A stretch of 57,734 bases of DNA from an uncultured Collinsella sp. (GCA_902492755.1 CABUNB010000009.1:1-57734), one strand, 5' to 3'; positions 24,790 to 33,889 are shown, numbered from the stretch's first letter. The notes: generated by a model not told the origin, from the letters alone. Numbers and translations are program-made.

Positions 24790-25968
24790 TTACTTGCCGT
24801 TGACGATGCGCTCGACGTCGGAAGCGATCATGAACTCCTCGTCCGTGGGGATGACGAAGATCTTGACCTTGGAATCCTTGGCAGACAGGCACCAAGCGCC
24901 GTCACCACGCAGGGCGTTGCGGGCATGATCCATCTTGACGCCCATAAAGGCCAGACGGTCGGCGACGCCGGCACGAACGGCCGGAGCGTGCTCACCGATG
25001 CCAGCGGTGAAGACCAGCGTGTCCATGCCGCACATGGAAGTAGCCATCTCGGCAGCCTTGGCGGCAATCTTGTAGACAAACATGTCGAAGGCGAGCTGGG
25101 CATCGGGGTCACCAGCGGCGGCGAGCTCCTCGACGTTGCGGCAGTCGTTGGTCTTGCCGCCGGTCACAGCCAAAAGGCCGGACTTCTTGTTCATCATCTC
25201 GTCGACCTCGTCGAAGGTGTAGCCGCCCTCGCGCTGCAGGTAGCACACGGTAGCCGGGTCAATGGAGCCGCAGCGGGTGCCCATCATGACGCCGTCGAGC
25301 GGCGTCAAGCCCATGGTGGTGTCCATGCACTTGCCGTCCTCGATGGCGCACAGGGAAGCGCCGGAGCCGATATGGCACACGACGACCTTGCGGGCCTCGC
25401 CGTTGGTCATCTCGGCAACCTTCTTGGAGATGTAGCGATAGCTGGTGCCGTGGGCGCCGTACTTACGGATGTGCAGCTTGTCGCAAACATCCTTGGGAAG
25501 GGCGTAGGTCTTAGCGACCTCGGGCATGTTGAAGTGGAAAGCGGTGTCGTAGACCGTGACGTTGGGCAGGTCGGGATACTGCTCCAGGCAGTACTCGATA
25601 ACGTTGGCCTCGGGGTTGTTGTGCAGCGGCGCGAGCGGGGCGACCTCTCGGATCTTGGCGAGAACGTCCTCGTCGACGAGGGAGGAGTCGCCAAAGTACC
25701 AGCCGCCCTGAACGATACGGTGGCCGATGCCCTCGATCTTGACGCCGTTGGCCTCGAGGTCCTTCAGGACGACCTCGATGGCGACCTTGTGGTCGGGGAA
25801 CTCGATGTTCTCGGTCACCTTCTTGGAACCGTTGGCAGCGTGGGTGAAGGTACCGCCGGTAAAGCAGACGCGCTCGCAGGAGCCCTTTGCGGACACCTTG
25901 TGGGACTTGGTATCGATGACCTGATACTTAAGGGTCGAAGATCCCGCGTTGACGACCAGAACGTTCAT
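24790..25968 (-). CDS. ackA: Acetate kinase paralogue, copy 2
   Basis: A second 392-residue acetate kinase, colinear with copy 1 and roughly 60-65% identical by eye. Asn7, the Arg in GHRIVQGG, the catalytic Asp in VYDTAFH, His173 and the C-terminal PTDEEFMIA are kept, and FTAGIGE is present. It differs at two otherwise conserved active-site places: HGTSY instead of HGTSH (His177 to Tyr) and GSGAS instead of GNGAS (Asn202 to Ser). This suggests changed kinetics or acyl substrate (propionate or butyrate, for example) rather than loss of function, since the remaining residues are intact. Confidence 0.9.
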   Translation of the reverse strand: MNVLVVNAGSSTLKYQVIDTKSHKVSAKGSCERVCFTGGTFTHAANGSKKVTENIEFPDHKVAIEVVLKDLEANGVKIEGIGHRIVQGGWYFGDSSLVDEDVLAKIREVAPLAPLHNNPEANVIEYCLEQYPDLPNVTVYDTAFHFNMPEVAKTYALPKDVCDKLHIRKYGAHGTSYRYISKKVAEMTNGEARKVVVCHIGSGASLCAIEDGKCMDTTMGLTPLDGVMMGTRCGSIDPATVCYLQREGGYTFDEVDEMMNKKSGLLAVTGGKTNDCRNVEELAAAGDPDAQLAFDMFVYKIAAKAAEMATSMCGMDTLVFTAGIGEHAPAVRAGVADRLAFMGVKMDHARNALRGDGAWCLSAKDSKVKIFVIPTDEEFMIASDVERIVNGK

Positions 25969-26016
25969 GTGTCTCCCTACTAACAGGCGGTGTGGCGCCG
26001 CCAGGTTACATACGCT

Positions 26017-26050
26017 TCAATAATAAACCCAAACGCCCTCGCGCTCGGGT
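26017..26050 (-). terminator. Terminator of the MFS gene
   Basis: A 10-bp stem (26027-26036 with 26041-26050, two G-U pairs) with loop of four bases, then TTATTATTG on the minus strand. Confidence 0.65.
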
Positions 26051-26097
26051 TTATTGCGTTGATATATAAGTTATCGGTGCCTAAATACTCATGTCCT

Positions 26098-27249
26098 TCA
26101 GCTTGTAAGACGAAATAGCGCGGGGATATACACCAGGGAAGAAATCCCGAGCGCAACAAGCAATACGACTCGAATGCCCGCAACGCTACTCAGCACAGAG
26201 TTGAGCAGATAGAAAAGAACGGCACCCACCGCCACCATCTGGCTTTGAACCGAAATCAGTGAACAGCGCATCGATGAGTCGGCAGCATTTTGGAAAACTG
26301 AGTATTTGATTGGGGCAAACAACGAGTACGCAACTGTCTGCAGCACATAGAACACGGGCAGCAAATTAGCCGGAGTAAGGGGGATCAAAAACAAAGCTGT
26401 CAATACTAAGCGAATGATGCCGCAAATACGCGCAAAACGGCCCTTGTCGACATGAGCAATCACACTGGGCACAATAAGCCCCATGGAGGCCGAGGCAAGG
26501 AGCTGGACCGCAATGGTCACACCCGAAGCGACGGAATTCATTCCGCGGCCCGCAAGCAGCAGTGAGAAAAAGTCTTCCAGGGCGACAAAAGCAAATGCCT
26601 GAGAACAGTCCATGATGAACGCTGAACGAAGAATGCCATTACACGCAATAGCGGCACCGATCATCTTCGGGCTAATTCCACGCTCAGGTGCCCCCGCAGT
26701 GCCCCCTCTTCGCATCTCAGGAATGCAGACAACGACAACCAACGTCAACACCATTGCGATGATATCTGCCGAAAGACCAATGAGATATGCACCGACAGAC
26801 GAAATGAAACCGCCCACGCAAGCGGAGATGGCATAAGAGGCATAGAAAACAAATCGCTCAACGACATTAAGTCTTACGAGCTGGTCCTGAGAGACGCTGT
26901 CAATGTAAATCGCTTCTATGGATCCGCTCAGACATGCAACGGCAAAACCTTTGAGAGCGAACGCACCGATTAAAAGCAGAGGGGAACGGACGAGAAGCAG
27001 GGCGGCGTAGTATCCAAGCATCCCCACGACGCCAACGAGACCGCTTGCCTTTCGTCCAAACCTATCAGCAATATAGCCAGTGGGAACTTCGAGGATGAAC
27101 TTGCTCACTTGATATGCAATCATCATGCTAGAAATCGCCACTATCGAGAATCCGACGAATTCAAGGTAAACCGTCAGAAAATACAAAATAGTGCTGAAGT
27201 TCGACAGAAAAACGAACGTCATATAAAGCAAAACCGTACGGTTTTTCAT
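26098..27249 (-). CDS. Major facilitator superfamily transporter
   Basis: A 383-residue membrane protein with about 11-12 hydrophobic helices. The MFS loop 2-3 signature appears as GYIADRFGRKASGL near residue 50, and LEVPTGYIADR is typical of drug/solute exporters. ATG 27249 was chosen for GGAGGGCGGAGC directly before it. The region 26100-28260 has visibly lower GC and more A/T-ending codons than the surroundings. The next gene upstream is a LysR regulator on the same strand, likely its controller. Substrate unknown. Confidence 0.82.
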   Translation of the reverse strand: MKNRTVLLYMTFVFLSNFSTILYFLTVYLEFVGFSIVAISSMMIAYQVSKFILEVPTGYIADRFGRKASGLVGVVGMLGYYAALLLVRSPLLLIGAFALKGFAVACLSGSIEAIYIDSVSQDQLVRLNVVERFVFYASYAISACVGGFISSVGAYLIGLSADIIAMVLTLVVVVCIPEMRRGGTAGAPERGISPKMIGAAIACNGILRSAFIMDCSQAFAFVALEDFFSLLLAGRGMNSVASGVTIAVQLLASASMGLIVPSVIAHVDKGRFARICGIIRLVLTALFLIPLTPANLLPVFYVLQTVAYSLFAPIKYSVFQNAADSSMRCSLISVQSQMVAVGAVLFYLLNSVLSSVAGIRVVLLVALGISSLVYIPALFRLTS

Positions 27250-27368
27250 GCTCCGCCCTCCAAGAGTCAACAATCTGAATCGGAATCTTGGAAAAGCATG
27301 AGGGCAAAGCCGTCAGCCATGTGTTACAAGGCGTCAACATTCACTTGACGACACGAGGCCAAATGGCC

Positions 27369-28259
27369 TCACGAAGCAAGATGACGCAATAGGTGAAGAA
27401 ATACCGTCTGGTGTCGATCGGTCCAGGCATTTTGTCGATAGCAAAAGTAGATGGGCAAGGCTACGTCATGCGAGCCCTCAATAGAGCACTCGCTCACTTC
27501 CAATCCATCTGATGCGAGAGAAGAGCCAGAAAAACTCAATATCAATCCCCCGGCTTGAAGAAACTCAGCCTGCGCTCTGCTTCCGTATTCGACATCGCGA
27601 AAGCGGAAATTAACCAGCTGAGCTTCGGGACATTGATTGATTGCATTGAGACAGGGTGACAAATTAATGGGAACAGCGAGCCTGCCGCCCAGTAACTCAC
27701 GAATGGTCATAGCGTCAACAGATTGATGACCAGCTGGGCATGAAAGAACCCTGAGCTCCTTTTCACCCATATATTTTGAAGAAAGGACGCTGTCCCGTGG
27801 TTCCTCAAACGAGATAGCCGCGTCCGAAATTCCAAGTATAAGTGATTCAAAGCATGTAGCCGTTGGCTGATGCCACACATCAAGGTGAATCTGAGGGTGC
27901 GAGCTTTCAAACGAGTCATACCAGTTTTCGGCAAAAAGGCGCCCCCGCCCGTGAAGGCAGGGGGCGTAAAGACGAAAGTGGCCGTCAGGCGAGACGCCGT
28001 CGTCCCTCGATTGAGCGTACTTTTTGAGATCGTCGACTTGTGCCAGGATCACGCGTACACGACGCGCAAATTCTCTGCCCGCCGGAGACAAAACAGCCTC
28101 CCCCGCCGATCGGTCGAGCAAAACAATCTGATACTCAGATTCCAACTTTTTTATTGCCGACGAAACGGCCTGCGGACTCACGTGAACGGCGCGAGCTGCT
28201 TTGCGCACGCCGCCGTAGTTCGCTACCGCTTGAAGGTATTCGAGTTGAGAAAGCTGCAT
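27369..28259 (-). CDS. LysR family transcriptional regulator
   Basis: A 296-residue LysR-type regulator. Residues 1-60 form the winged HTH (LEYLQAVANYGGVRKAARAV, VSPQAVSSAIKKLE), followed by a linker helix and an effector-binding domain of two alpha/beta lobes, as seen in HLDVWHQPTATCFESLILGISDAAI. ATG 28259 has GGAG 7 bases upstream. It reads toward the MFS gene 120 bases away, with a GAGGCC-AAAT-GGCCTC palindrome at 27355-27370 overlapping its stop. Low GC as in the MFS gene supports joint acquisition. Inducer unknown. Confidence 0.87.
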   Translation of the reverse strand: MQLSQLEYLQAVANYGGVRKAARAVHVSPQAVSSAIKKLESEYQIVLLDRSAGEAVLSPAGREFARRVRVILAQVDDLKKYAQSRDDGVSPDGHFRLYAPCLHGRGRLFAENWYDSFESSHPQIHLDVWHQPTATCFESLILGISDAAISFEEPRDSVLSSKYMGEKELRVLSCPAGHQSVDAMTIRELLGGRLAVPINLSPCLNAINQCPEAQLVNFRFRDVEYGSRAQAEFLQAGGLILSFSGSSLASDGLEVSECSIEGSHDVALPIYFCYRQNAWTDRHQTVFLHLLRHLAS

Positions 28260-28300
28260 AGATTACTCCAAAGGCAGCCAAGTCGACGGCCTACGCGCCC

Positions 28301-28636
28301 TCAGATGAGGTTCTCGCCCAGGTTCTTGCCGCCGAGGACGTGCATGTGGAAGTGCATGACGGTCTGGCCGGCGTTGGCGCCCTTGTTGGAGATGACGCGA
28401 AAACCGTCCTCCAGGCCCTTGGCCTTAGCGACCTCCTGGATGGCGTGAGCCATGGCGCCCATGGTCTCGGCAGGCACGTTATCGGCGATATCGCTGTAGT
28501 GCTTCTTGGGGATCACGAGCGTGTGGACCGGCGCCTGGGGGTTGAGGTCGTCGAAGGCGATGACCTGGTCGTCCTCATAGACAACGGTCGAGGGGATCTC
28601 GTGGTTGGCAATTTTGCAGAAGATGCAATCGCACAT
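28301..28636 (-). CDS. HIT family protein (histidine triad, Hint-like)
   Basis: A 111-residue nucleotide hydrolase/transferase of the HIT superfamily, probably a Hint-type purine nucleoside phosphoramidase. It begins CDCIFCKI (zinc-type Cys pair) and carries the triad HFHMHVLGG near residues 96-104. ATG 28636 follows AAAGGA; the frame extends to 28654. It is the last gene of the xseA-xseB-HIT series on the minus strand. Confidence 0.93.
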   Translation of the reverse strand: MCDCIFCKIANHEIPSTVVYEDDQVIAFDDLNPQAPVHTLVIPKKHYSDIADNVPAETMGAMAHAIQEVAKAKGLEDGFRVISNKGANAGQTVMHFHMHVLGGKNLGENLI

Positions 28637-28685
28637 GGTTGGTTCCTTTCTCACAGACCAAGGTAATTATATTTGGTCGGGATGG

Positions 28686-28952
28686 TTAGAACGAGAGGTT
28701 GTCGTCCGTGTTGGCGGCTTCGCCGTCGGCGAGCACGTCGTTGCCGTCGACGTCCTTAAGAAGCACCGAGACCTTCTGCTCGGCATCGGACAGGCGGGTG
28801 CGCAGGCTCTTGAGGAGCTCGACGCCGCGGGTGTAGCTCTCGAGCGACTCCTCGAGCTCCATATCGCCCGACTCCAGGCTGCGGATAATGAGCTCCAGCT
28901 CCTGCGAGGCCTGCTTGTACGTAAGCTGCTCGACCGGGGTCTTCTCTGCCAT
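28686..28952 (-). CDS. xseB: Exodeoxyribonuclease VII small subunit
   Basis: An 88-residue helical subunit that binds XseA to form exonuclease VII, which degrades single-stranded DNA from both ends. The core LTYKQASQELELIIRSLESG and LEESLESYTRGVELLKS fits Pfam XseB; the last 20 residues are acidic and variable. It lies 42 bases downstream of xseA, as is usual. Confidence 0.95.
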   Translation of the reverse strand: MAEKTPVEQLTYKQASQELELIIRSLESGDMELEESLESYTRGVELLKSLRTRLSDAEQKVSVLLKDVDGNDVLADGEAANTDDNLSF

Positions 28953-28994
28953 ATCTGTTTCCTTTCCTAAAGGTCTATCACCATAAAACGCGGT

Positions 28995-30446
28995 CTACTC
29001 GACCGTATCGACGGTTGCCGCCACGTTGCCGTCTGCCATACGCACGCGAATGGCGTCGCCGGGTTTAAAGGTCTTGGCGCTCGTAGCCACACCGTCATCG
29101 CTGTACGCGATGGAGTAGCCGCGGGCAAGCACCTTAAGCGGCGACAGGGCGTCGAGCGAGGCCGCTGCATGGCCTAAGTCAGAAGCAGGCTTGCTTAGCA
29201 TCGTGCGCCCCTGATGCTCCAGGCGGGAGCTCGCGAGCCTGAGTGAATGGCGCTTGCCATCGAGCCCCGAGGTACTTGCGACCAAGCGCTCGGGCAGACG
29301 CTCGAAGCTCGAACGGAATGCCCCGACCGAGCGCGCAATGGCGCCCGACAGGCGATCGGCCGTCAAGGCGAGCTCCGACTCGCGACGCTCGACCATAAAC
29401 GTTGGATCGTTAAGACACGGGCGGCACGCGGCTGCATCAAGCGCATCGCCCAAGCGTGCCGTATAGGTGTCCCAGGCACGACGACCACGCTGATCGAGCA
29501 TCTCCAGATCGACCTGATCCGACCCGATCATCGATGCCATCGCGGCGCCCAGACGTTGATGGCGCGTCTCGAGCACGTCGGCCAGCTCTGTCATGGCCGG
29601 CGCCACCGATTCTGCCGCCGCCGTGGGCGTGGAGGCGCGACGGTCGCTCACCATGTCGCAGATCGAGGTATCGGGCTCATGGCCAATACCTGTCACCACA
29701 GGCACGGGACAGGCCGCCACTGCACGGGCAAGCTCCTCGTCGTTAAAGGTCATGAGGTCCTCGAAGGAACCGCCGCCACGCACGAGCAAAATGCAATCGG
29801 GCGCCGGCGTAATGGTGGCGGCGCGGCGCAAGCCTTCAATAAGCTCTGCTGGCGCACCCTCGCCCTGGACCTTGGCACCCACGCAAACGAGCTCGACAAG
29901 TGGGTTTCGACGGCGCAGCGTACGCTTGACGTCGTCGATCACAGCGCCCGAAAGCGAGGTGACGACCGCCACGCGCGAGCAGAACACCGGAATGCGGCGT
30001 TTGCGTGCCTCGTCCATCAGCCCCTCGCGGCGCAGCTTTTCGGCCAACTGTGCCACCTGTTGACGCAGCAGGCCCTCCCCCGCCAGCGAGAACGAGCGGG
30101 CAACGAAGCTCATGCGCCCCGTGGGCTTGTAGAGATTGAAGCTGCCCTTAAAGCTCACCTGCATACCGTCGCGCAAATCGAAGGTGCGCTTAAGATAGGC
30201 GCCCTTCCAGATAATGCAGTCGACAGCGGCCGAGTCGTCCTTGATTTGGAAGTAGCAGTGGCCGCTTCGGGCATTGGGGCCACGAAAGCCCGTGACCTCA
30301 CCCAGGACGCTCAGCTGCGGAATCGCATCGAGCGCGCCAGCGGCGATCTCCACCGCCTGGCTCACGCTGAGCTCCTTGCGCTCCTGCTCGTCCGATCCGT
30401 CGAACTCGGCGGAAACGGCATTGCCGGTTAGATTCCAGCCTGCCAC
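28995..30446 (-). CDS. xseA: Exodeoxyribonuclease VII large subunit
   Basis: Catalytic subunit of exonuclease VII. The 483 residues hold an N-terminal OB fold (about 25-125, LSVLGEVTGFRGPNARSGHCYFQIKDD), the catalytic domain with VVTSLSGAVIDDV, LVRGGGSFEDLMTFNDE and VVTGIGHEPDTSICDMVSD, a long coiled-coil region (about 300-410) and a C-terminal YSIAYSDDG segment. The GTG at 30446 is chosen because AAAGGAGG lies 4 bases upstream; ATG 30473 has no RBS. Confidence 0.95.
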   Translation of the reverse strand: MAGWNLTGNAVSAEFDGSDEQERKELSVSQAVEIAAGALDAIPQLSVLGEVTGFRGPNARSGHCYFQIKDDSAAVDCIIWKGAYLKRTFDLRDGMQVSFKGSFNLYKPTGRMSFVARSFSLAGEGLLRQQVAQLAEKLRREGLMDEARKRRIPVFCSRVAVVTSLSGAVIDDVKRTLRRRNPLVELVCVGAKVQGEGAPAELIEGLRRAATITPAPDCILLVRGGGSFEDLMTFNDEELARAVAACPVPVVTGIGHEPDTSICDMVSDRRASTPTAAAESVAPAMTELADVLETRHQRLGAAMASMIGSDQVDLEMLDQRGRRAWDTYTARLGDALDAAACRPCLNDPTFMVERRESELALTADRLSGAIARSVGAFRSSFERLPERLVASTSGLDGKRHSLRLASSRLEHQGRTMLSKPASDLGHAAASLDALSPLKVLARGYSIAYSDDGVATSAKTFKPGDAIRVRMADGNVAATVDTVE

Positions 30447-30515
30447 GCAGCCTCCTTTCGTCATCGTGCACAAGGGCTCCGGCCCCGTGCAAATTCAAGT
30501 CCCACACATAGTACA

Positions 30516-30545
30516 GCGCCGCGGGGACACGAATCCCCGCGGCGC
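30516..30545. terminator. Hairpin between the YugP-type gene and xseA
   Basis: Perfect 11-bp stem GCGCCGCGGGG/CCCCGCGGCGC (30516-30526 with 30535-30545). No T tract follows on either strand, so termination after the gene ending at 30562 is only probable. Confidence 0.5.
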
Positions 30546-30561
30546 CTGTCAGCCCAAGTTC

Positions 30562-31266
30562 TTATCGGTTGGAGTTTCTGTTGTAGCGAGCCATAAGGTA
30601 GAGCAGCTGAATAATCGAGGTGAGCGCCGCCGCCACGTAGGTAAGAGCGGCCGCCGTCAGCACCTTCTTGGCACCGTTGACCTGCTTGGAGCTCATGCCC
30701 GACTGCTCAATGTAGGCCACAGCGCGGCGGCTGGCATCGATCTCGACCGGCAGTGTAACCAGCTGGAACAGCACGCTAAACGAGAAGAAGATCAGTGCGA
30801 GGGTCGTGAGCCCGGCAATGTTCATAAACAAGCCCATGAGCAGCACGATCGTCCAGGTGTTCTGGGTAAAGTTGACGACCGGCACGAGGGCGCTGCGCAC
30901 CTTCATCATGGCGTAACCGCTTTGACGCTGGGCGGCATGGCCCGCCTCGTGGCAGGCGACGGCAACGCTTGCGACCGACCCGCCCGAACGGTTAGCGTCA
31001 GACAGATACAGGTTGTTGTCCTGCGGGTTGTAGTGGTCGGTGAGCTCGCCGGCAACGCCCTTGATGCCCACGGCGTTGCAACCGTTGGCATCGAGCATGC
31101 GGCGAGCAACCACAGCGCCCGTATCGCCGTCCGAGCGCACCTTGGACCACGTCTTGTACGTCGAGTTGATATAGCTCTGCGCGGCAAGACCGAGCACCGT
31201 ACAGACAAGAACAACCAGCAGGTACAGCGGGTCGATACCAAAGCCGTATCCATAGTAATAGGGCAT
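30562..31266 (-). CDS. Zinc metallopeptidase, YugP family
   Basis: A 234-residue membrane metalloprotease (Pfam Zn_peptidase_2, YugP). One N-terminal helix (12-30) precedes a soluble part with the zinc motif HEAGH at 106-110; two or three further membrane helices follow (about 130-170 and 200-225), and VEIDASRRA contains a conserved acidic/Arg segment. GGAGGAATTCGC precedes the ATG. It lies 64 bases downstream of the RNase D gene in the same direction. Physiological substrate not known. Confidence 0.9.
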   Translation of the reverse strand: MPYYYGYGFGIDPLYLLVVLVCTVLGLAAQSYINSTYKTWSKVRSDGDTGAVVARRMLDANGCNAVGIKGVAGELTDHYNPQDNNLYLSDANRSGGSVASVAVACHEAGHAAQRQSGYAMMKVRSALVPVVNFTQNTWTIVLLMGLFMNIAGLTTLALIFFSFSVLFQLVTLPVEIDASRRAVAYIEQSGMSSKQVNGAKKVLTAAALTYVAAALTSIIQLLYLMARYNRNSNR

Positions 31267-31330
31267 GCGAATTCCTCCGAATCGAGTTACACGTTGGAGG
31301 CATTCTACCCATTCAGGCAGTTAGGCTTCA

Positions 31331-32464
31331 CTACAGCAATTCAATTTTGCCGTCTTTGACCGTCAACCCCATATTGCCCGAAAGCAAATCGTCCAGGCGC
31401 GAGCCTACGAGCTCAAAGCGCCAGCCTTCGCGCAGGGGGCTCTGCTCGGGATGCTCGATGTAATCGGCCAGGTCATCGCGCGAGGCAATGACCGAGGTCG
31501 CCACGCCCGATCGTTCGGCAACCAGGCGGATGAGCGCGTACATAAGGTCCGTCACGCTCTCCAGCTCCGGCGAGATCTGACGGTGCCCGCGCACCATGAG
31601 CGGCAGGCGATCGTGCGGGCAGCTCGCGCCGCGCTTGATGGCCATGAGCGCACCGTCCACGTCGCGCTCCCCCAGCTGATCGGTACCGCGAATGCTACGG
31701 AACTCCTCAACGCGCACGGGATTGCGCTTAACGAGTGCAAGCAGCGTGTCATCGGACATGACCCACTTGCGCGGGATGTTACGGCGCTCGGCGCGATCCT
31801 CGCGCCAGGCGGCGAGCTCGCGCGCGATGCCCAACTGGTGACGGCTGCACGAATTGATGCGTTTGACCTTACGGAACGCCTCGTGGCGATCGGCGCGATA
31901 GTGCGACTCGTCAGCCAGCGGGCGCAGCTCGTCGAGTACCCAGTCCACGCGGCCCAGCTCGCGCAGGCGGCTCATCATCTCGGTATAGGCGACGATCAGG
32001 TACTTGACGTCATCGATCGCGTACTCAATCTGCTTATCGGTCAGCGGGCGACGCGACCAGTCGGTCAGCGACTCGGTCTTGGGCAGCGAGACGCCGCAAA
32101 ACGTCTGCACGAGCGCGCCGTAGGAAATCTGCTGGCGCTCGCCCAAAAAGGCGGCGGCCACCTGCGTGTCAAAAATCGGACGCGGCAGCACGCCTACGGT
32201 ATGGAGCATGACCTCCATGTCCTGCGAGCAAGCATGGAACACCTTGGTCACGCTCTCGTCGGCCATAAGCTCGGCCAGCGGCGACAGGTCGTCGATCACC
32301 AGAGGATCGACCGCGACGCTCTCGGCAGGGGTGGCTATCTGAACCAGACACAGACGCGGATGGAACGTGCGCTCGCGCAAAAACTCGGTATCGACGGCAA
32401 TCGCGTCGAACTCGCGGGCGCGCTGGCAAAAGTCGAGTAGAGCCTGATGTGTGGAAATGTACAT
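31331..32464 (-). CDS. rnd: Ribonuclease D
   Basis: A 3'-5' exoribonuclease in tRNA/stable RNA maturation. The 377 residues contain the DEDDy exonuclease domain: Exo I DTEFLRERTF, Exo II VFHACSQDMEVML, Exo III YAIDDVKYLI with the Tyr, then one or two HRDC-like helical domains (ARELAAWREDRAERRNIPRKWV). The ATG at 32464 fits family starts (MYISTHQALLDFC) but has no clear Shine-Dalgarno; GTG 32500 is an alternative. Confidence 0.9.
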   Translation of the reverse strand: MYISTHQALLDFCQRAREFDAIAVDTEFLRERTFHPRLCLVQIATPAESVAVDPLVIDDLSPLAELMADESVTKVFHACSQDMEVMLHTVGVLPRPIFDTQVAAAFLGERQQISYGALVQTFCGVSLPKTESLTDWSRRPLTDKQIEYAIDDVKYLIVAYTEMMSRLRELGRVDWVLDELRPLADESHYRADRHEAFRKVKRINSCSRHQLGIARELAAWREDRAERRNIPRKWVMSDDTLLALVKRNPVRVEEFRSIRGTDQLGERDVDGALMAIKRGASCPHDRLPLMVRGHRQISPELESVTDLMYALIRLVAERSGVATSVIASRDDLADYIEHPEQSPLREGWRFELVGSRLDDLLSGNMGLTVKDGKIELL

Positions 32465-32562
32465 ATCAACCCATCGAATAAGGTTAGGCCCGAAAAACAC
32501 GGGTAGGATATCGGCATTGCCCTACAACTATACTCGGTTAGTCACAGAACGGGAACGTAAGT

Positions 32563-33480
32563 ATGCGCTGCCTTATCATCCACAACCCGGCATCGGGCCC
32601 CAGCTCAGATGAAATCTACGCATTCACGCACGCCCTCGCGCAGGGCGGCGACGAGGTCGTGATGCGTTTTATCGGCGATGGTATGGAACCCGAGGACGCC
32701 GTGGCAGACGTGCGCGAATTCGATCGCGTGGTGATTTCTGGCGGCGACGGTACCGTCTCCAACGTGCTCGACCAAATGCGCGGATGCGGTGTCCCCACGC
32801 TCGTCTTCCCCTCCGGTACGGCCTGCCTGTTCTTCAACAACATCGGCAATGCGCCCGAGGCGGCGGCGCTCGCCAAGGCCTGCCGCGTCGGCCGTACCGT
32901 CAAGGCGGACATGGGCGAGCTCTTTTGGCTCGACGAGGACGGCAACGAGAAGCGCCACGGTTTCATCATCATCGCCGGCTCGGGCTACGATGCCGAGATC
33001 ATGATGAAGGCCGCCCCCACCAAAAACGACATCGGCGAGATTGCCTACTTCCTGTCGGCGCTTGCCACGCCCAACCCCACGGTGGCGCACTTTACGATTG
33101 AGCACGACGGCATTGTCGAGGAGCTCGACGGCATCTGCTGCATGGCCGGCAACACCTCGGTCATCCAAAACGACATCAACCTGTTCCCCGACTGCCGCAT
33201 GAACGATGGCATGGTCGACATTGCGGTCATCGAACCCGTGCGCACCGTGCAGTTGCTCCCAACCGTGATCACCGCCGCGCTCGACCCCGCCGGCAAGGTG
33301 CTCGGTCGTCCGCAGTTTAAGATCATCCAGACCAAGGAAGCCAAGATCACCTGCACGCCATCGCTGGGCATGCAGTTCGATGGCGAGATTATCTCCAGCA
33401 ATTCGGGCGTCTTTGGTGCCCGCGCGCTTCCGCAATGCCTCGACCTCATCGTCGACGAATTCTCCCCGCTCGGAAAATAG
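32563..33480 (+). CDS. Diacylglycerol kinase family lipid kinase
   Basis: A 305-residue member of the DAGK catalytic-domain family (DgkB/YegS/LCB5-like). The start RCLIIHNPASGPSS, the nucleotide loop VVISGGDGTVSNVLD and FPSGTACLFFNNIG are diagnostic, with a beta-rich C-terminal half. Soluble, probably peripheral on the membrane; phosphorylates diacylglycerol or a related lipid to feed phospholipid or lipoteichoic acid recycling. The stop is followed at once by the RBS of a small membrane peptide gene. Confidence 0.88.
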   Translation: MRCLIIHNPASGPSSDEIYAFTHALAQGGDEVVMRFIGDGMEPEDAVADVREFDRVVISGGDGTVSNVLDQMRGCGVPTLVFPSGTACLFFNNIGNAPEAAALAKACRVGRTVKADMGELFWLDEDGNEKRHGFIIIAGSGYDAEIMMKAAPTKNDIGEIAYFLSALATPNPTVAHFTIEHDGIVEELDGICCMAGNTSVIQNDINLFPDCRMNDGMVDIAVIEPVRTVQLLPTVITAALDPAGKVLGRPQFKIIQTKEAKITCTPSLGMQFDGEIISSNSGVFGARALPQCLDLIVDEFSPLGK

Positions 33481-33489
33481 GAGGACCCC

Positions 33490-33582
33490 ATGAACGACAA
33501 TCCCCTGCTCGGCTTTATCGTCATCGTTCTGGCCATGCTCATCGGTTATGCGATCAACGTGATCCACCGCCGGAAGAAGTAA
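33490..33582 (+). CDS. Small single-pass membrane peptide, 30 residues
   Basis: An ATG at 33490 with AGGAGG 5 bases upstream (starting in the stop of the lipid kinase gene) opens a 31-codon frame ending in TAA. The peptide has a short polar start MNDNPLL, one hydrophobic helix of about 17 residues (GFIVIVLAMLIGYAINV) and a basic tail HRRKK. The strong RBS, tight coupling and a terminator 37 bases later argue that it is translated. No family recognised; it may anchor or modulate the kinase. Confidence 0.65.
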   Translation: MNDNPLLGFIVIVLAMLIGYAINVIHRRKK

Positions 33583-33618
33583 TTCCACATTGGTATGATA
33601 TTCATCCAATTATCGTCT

Positions 33619-33661
33619 CCCCCGCTGTTTATGCATTTGCCAAACAGCGGGGGATTTTCTT
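33619..33661 (+). terminator. Intrinsic terminator of the lipid kinase operon
   Basis: Perfect 12-bp stem CCCCCGCTGTTT/AAACAGCGGGGG (33619-33630 with 33642-33653), followed by ATTTTCTTT. Confidence 0.93.
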
Positions 33662-33889
33662 TGCGACCCGTGCAAGGTGCTTTATCCAGCTACAGTAATT
33701 GCAGGGTGCCTTTATTTAACTAAAGCTACGAAGTGAGTATTCTTATCCGCTCATCGCATATTTTAGGACGCTCATCGAGTATTTCATCGAATCTAATGAA
33801 TACTCTTTAGACTTCCTATAGGCTAATAGATGTATTTATTAGCTGAAATCCTGCACGGTTTCGCGGGGTTTCAACAGTTGGGAGGGATT
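33662..33889 (+). other. AT-rich upstream region of the C69 peptidase gene
   Basis: No gene seen. It contains a CGCTCATCG direct repeat (about 33757 and 33770), and GAGTATTC with inverted GAATACTC flanking them, which could be operator half-sites for the downstream gene. No firm promoter call. Confidence 0.3.

Noticed and set aside
27355..27370. GAGGCC-AAAT-GGCCTC palindrome as terminator of the LysR gene
   Set aside because: It overlaps the LysR stop codon and has no T tract on either strand; kept only as a note.
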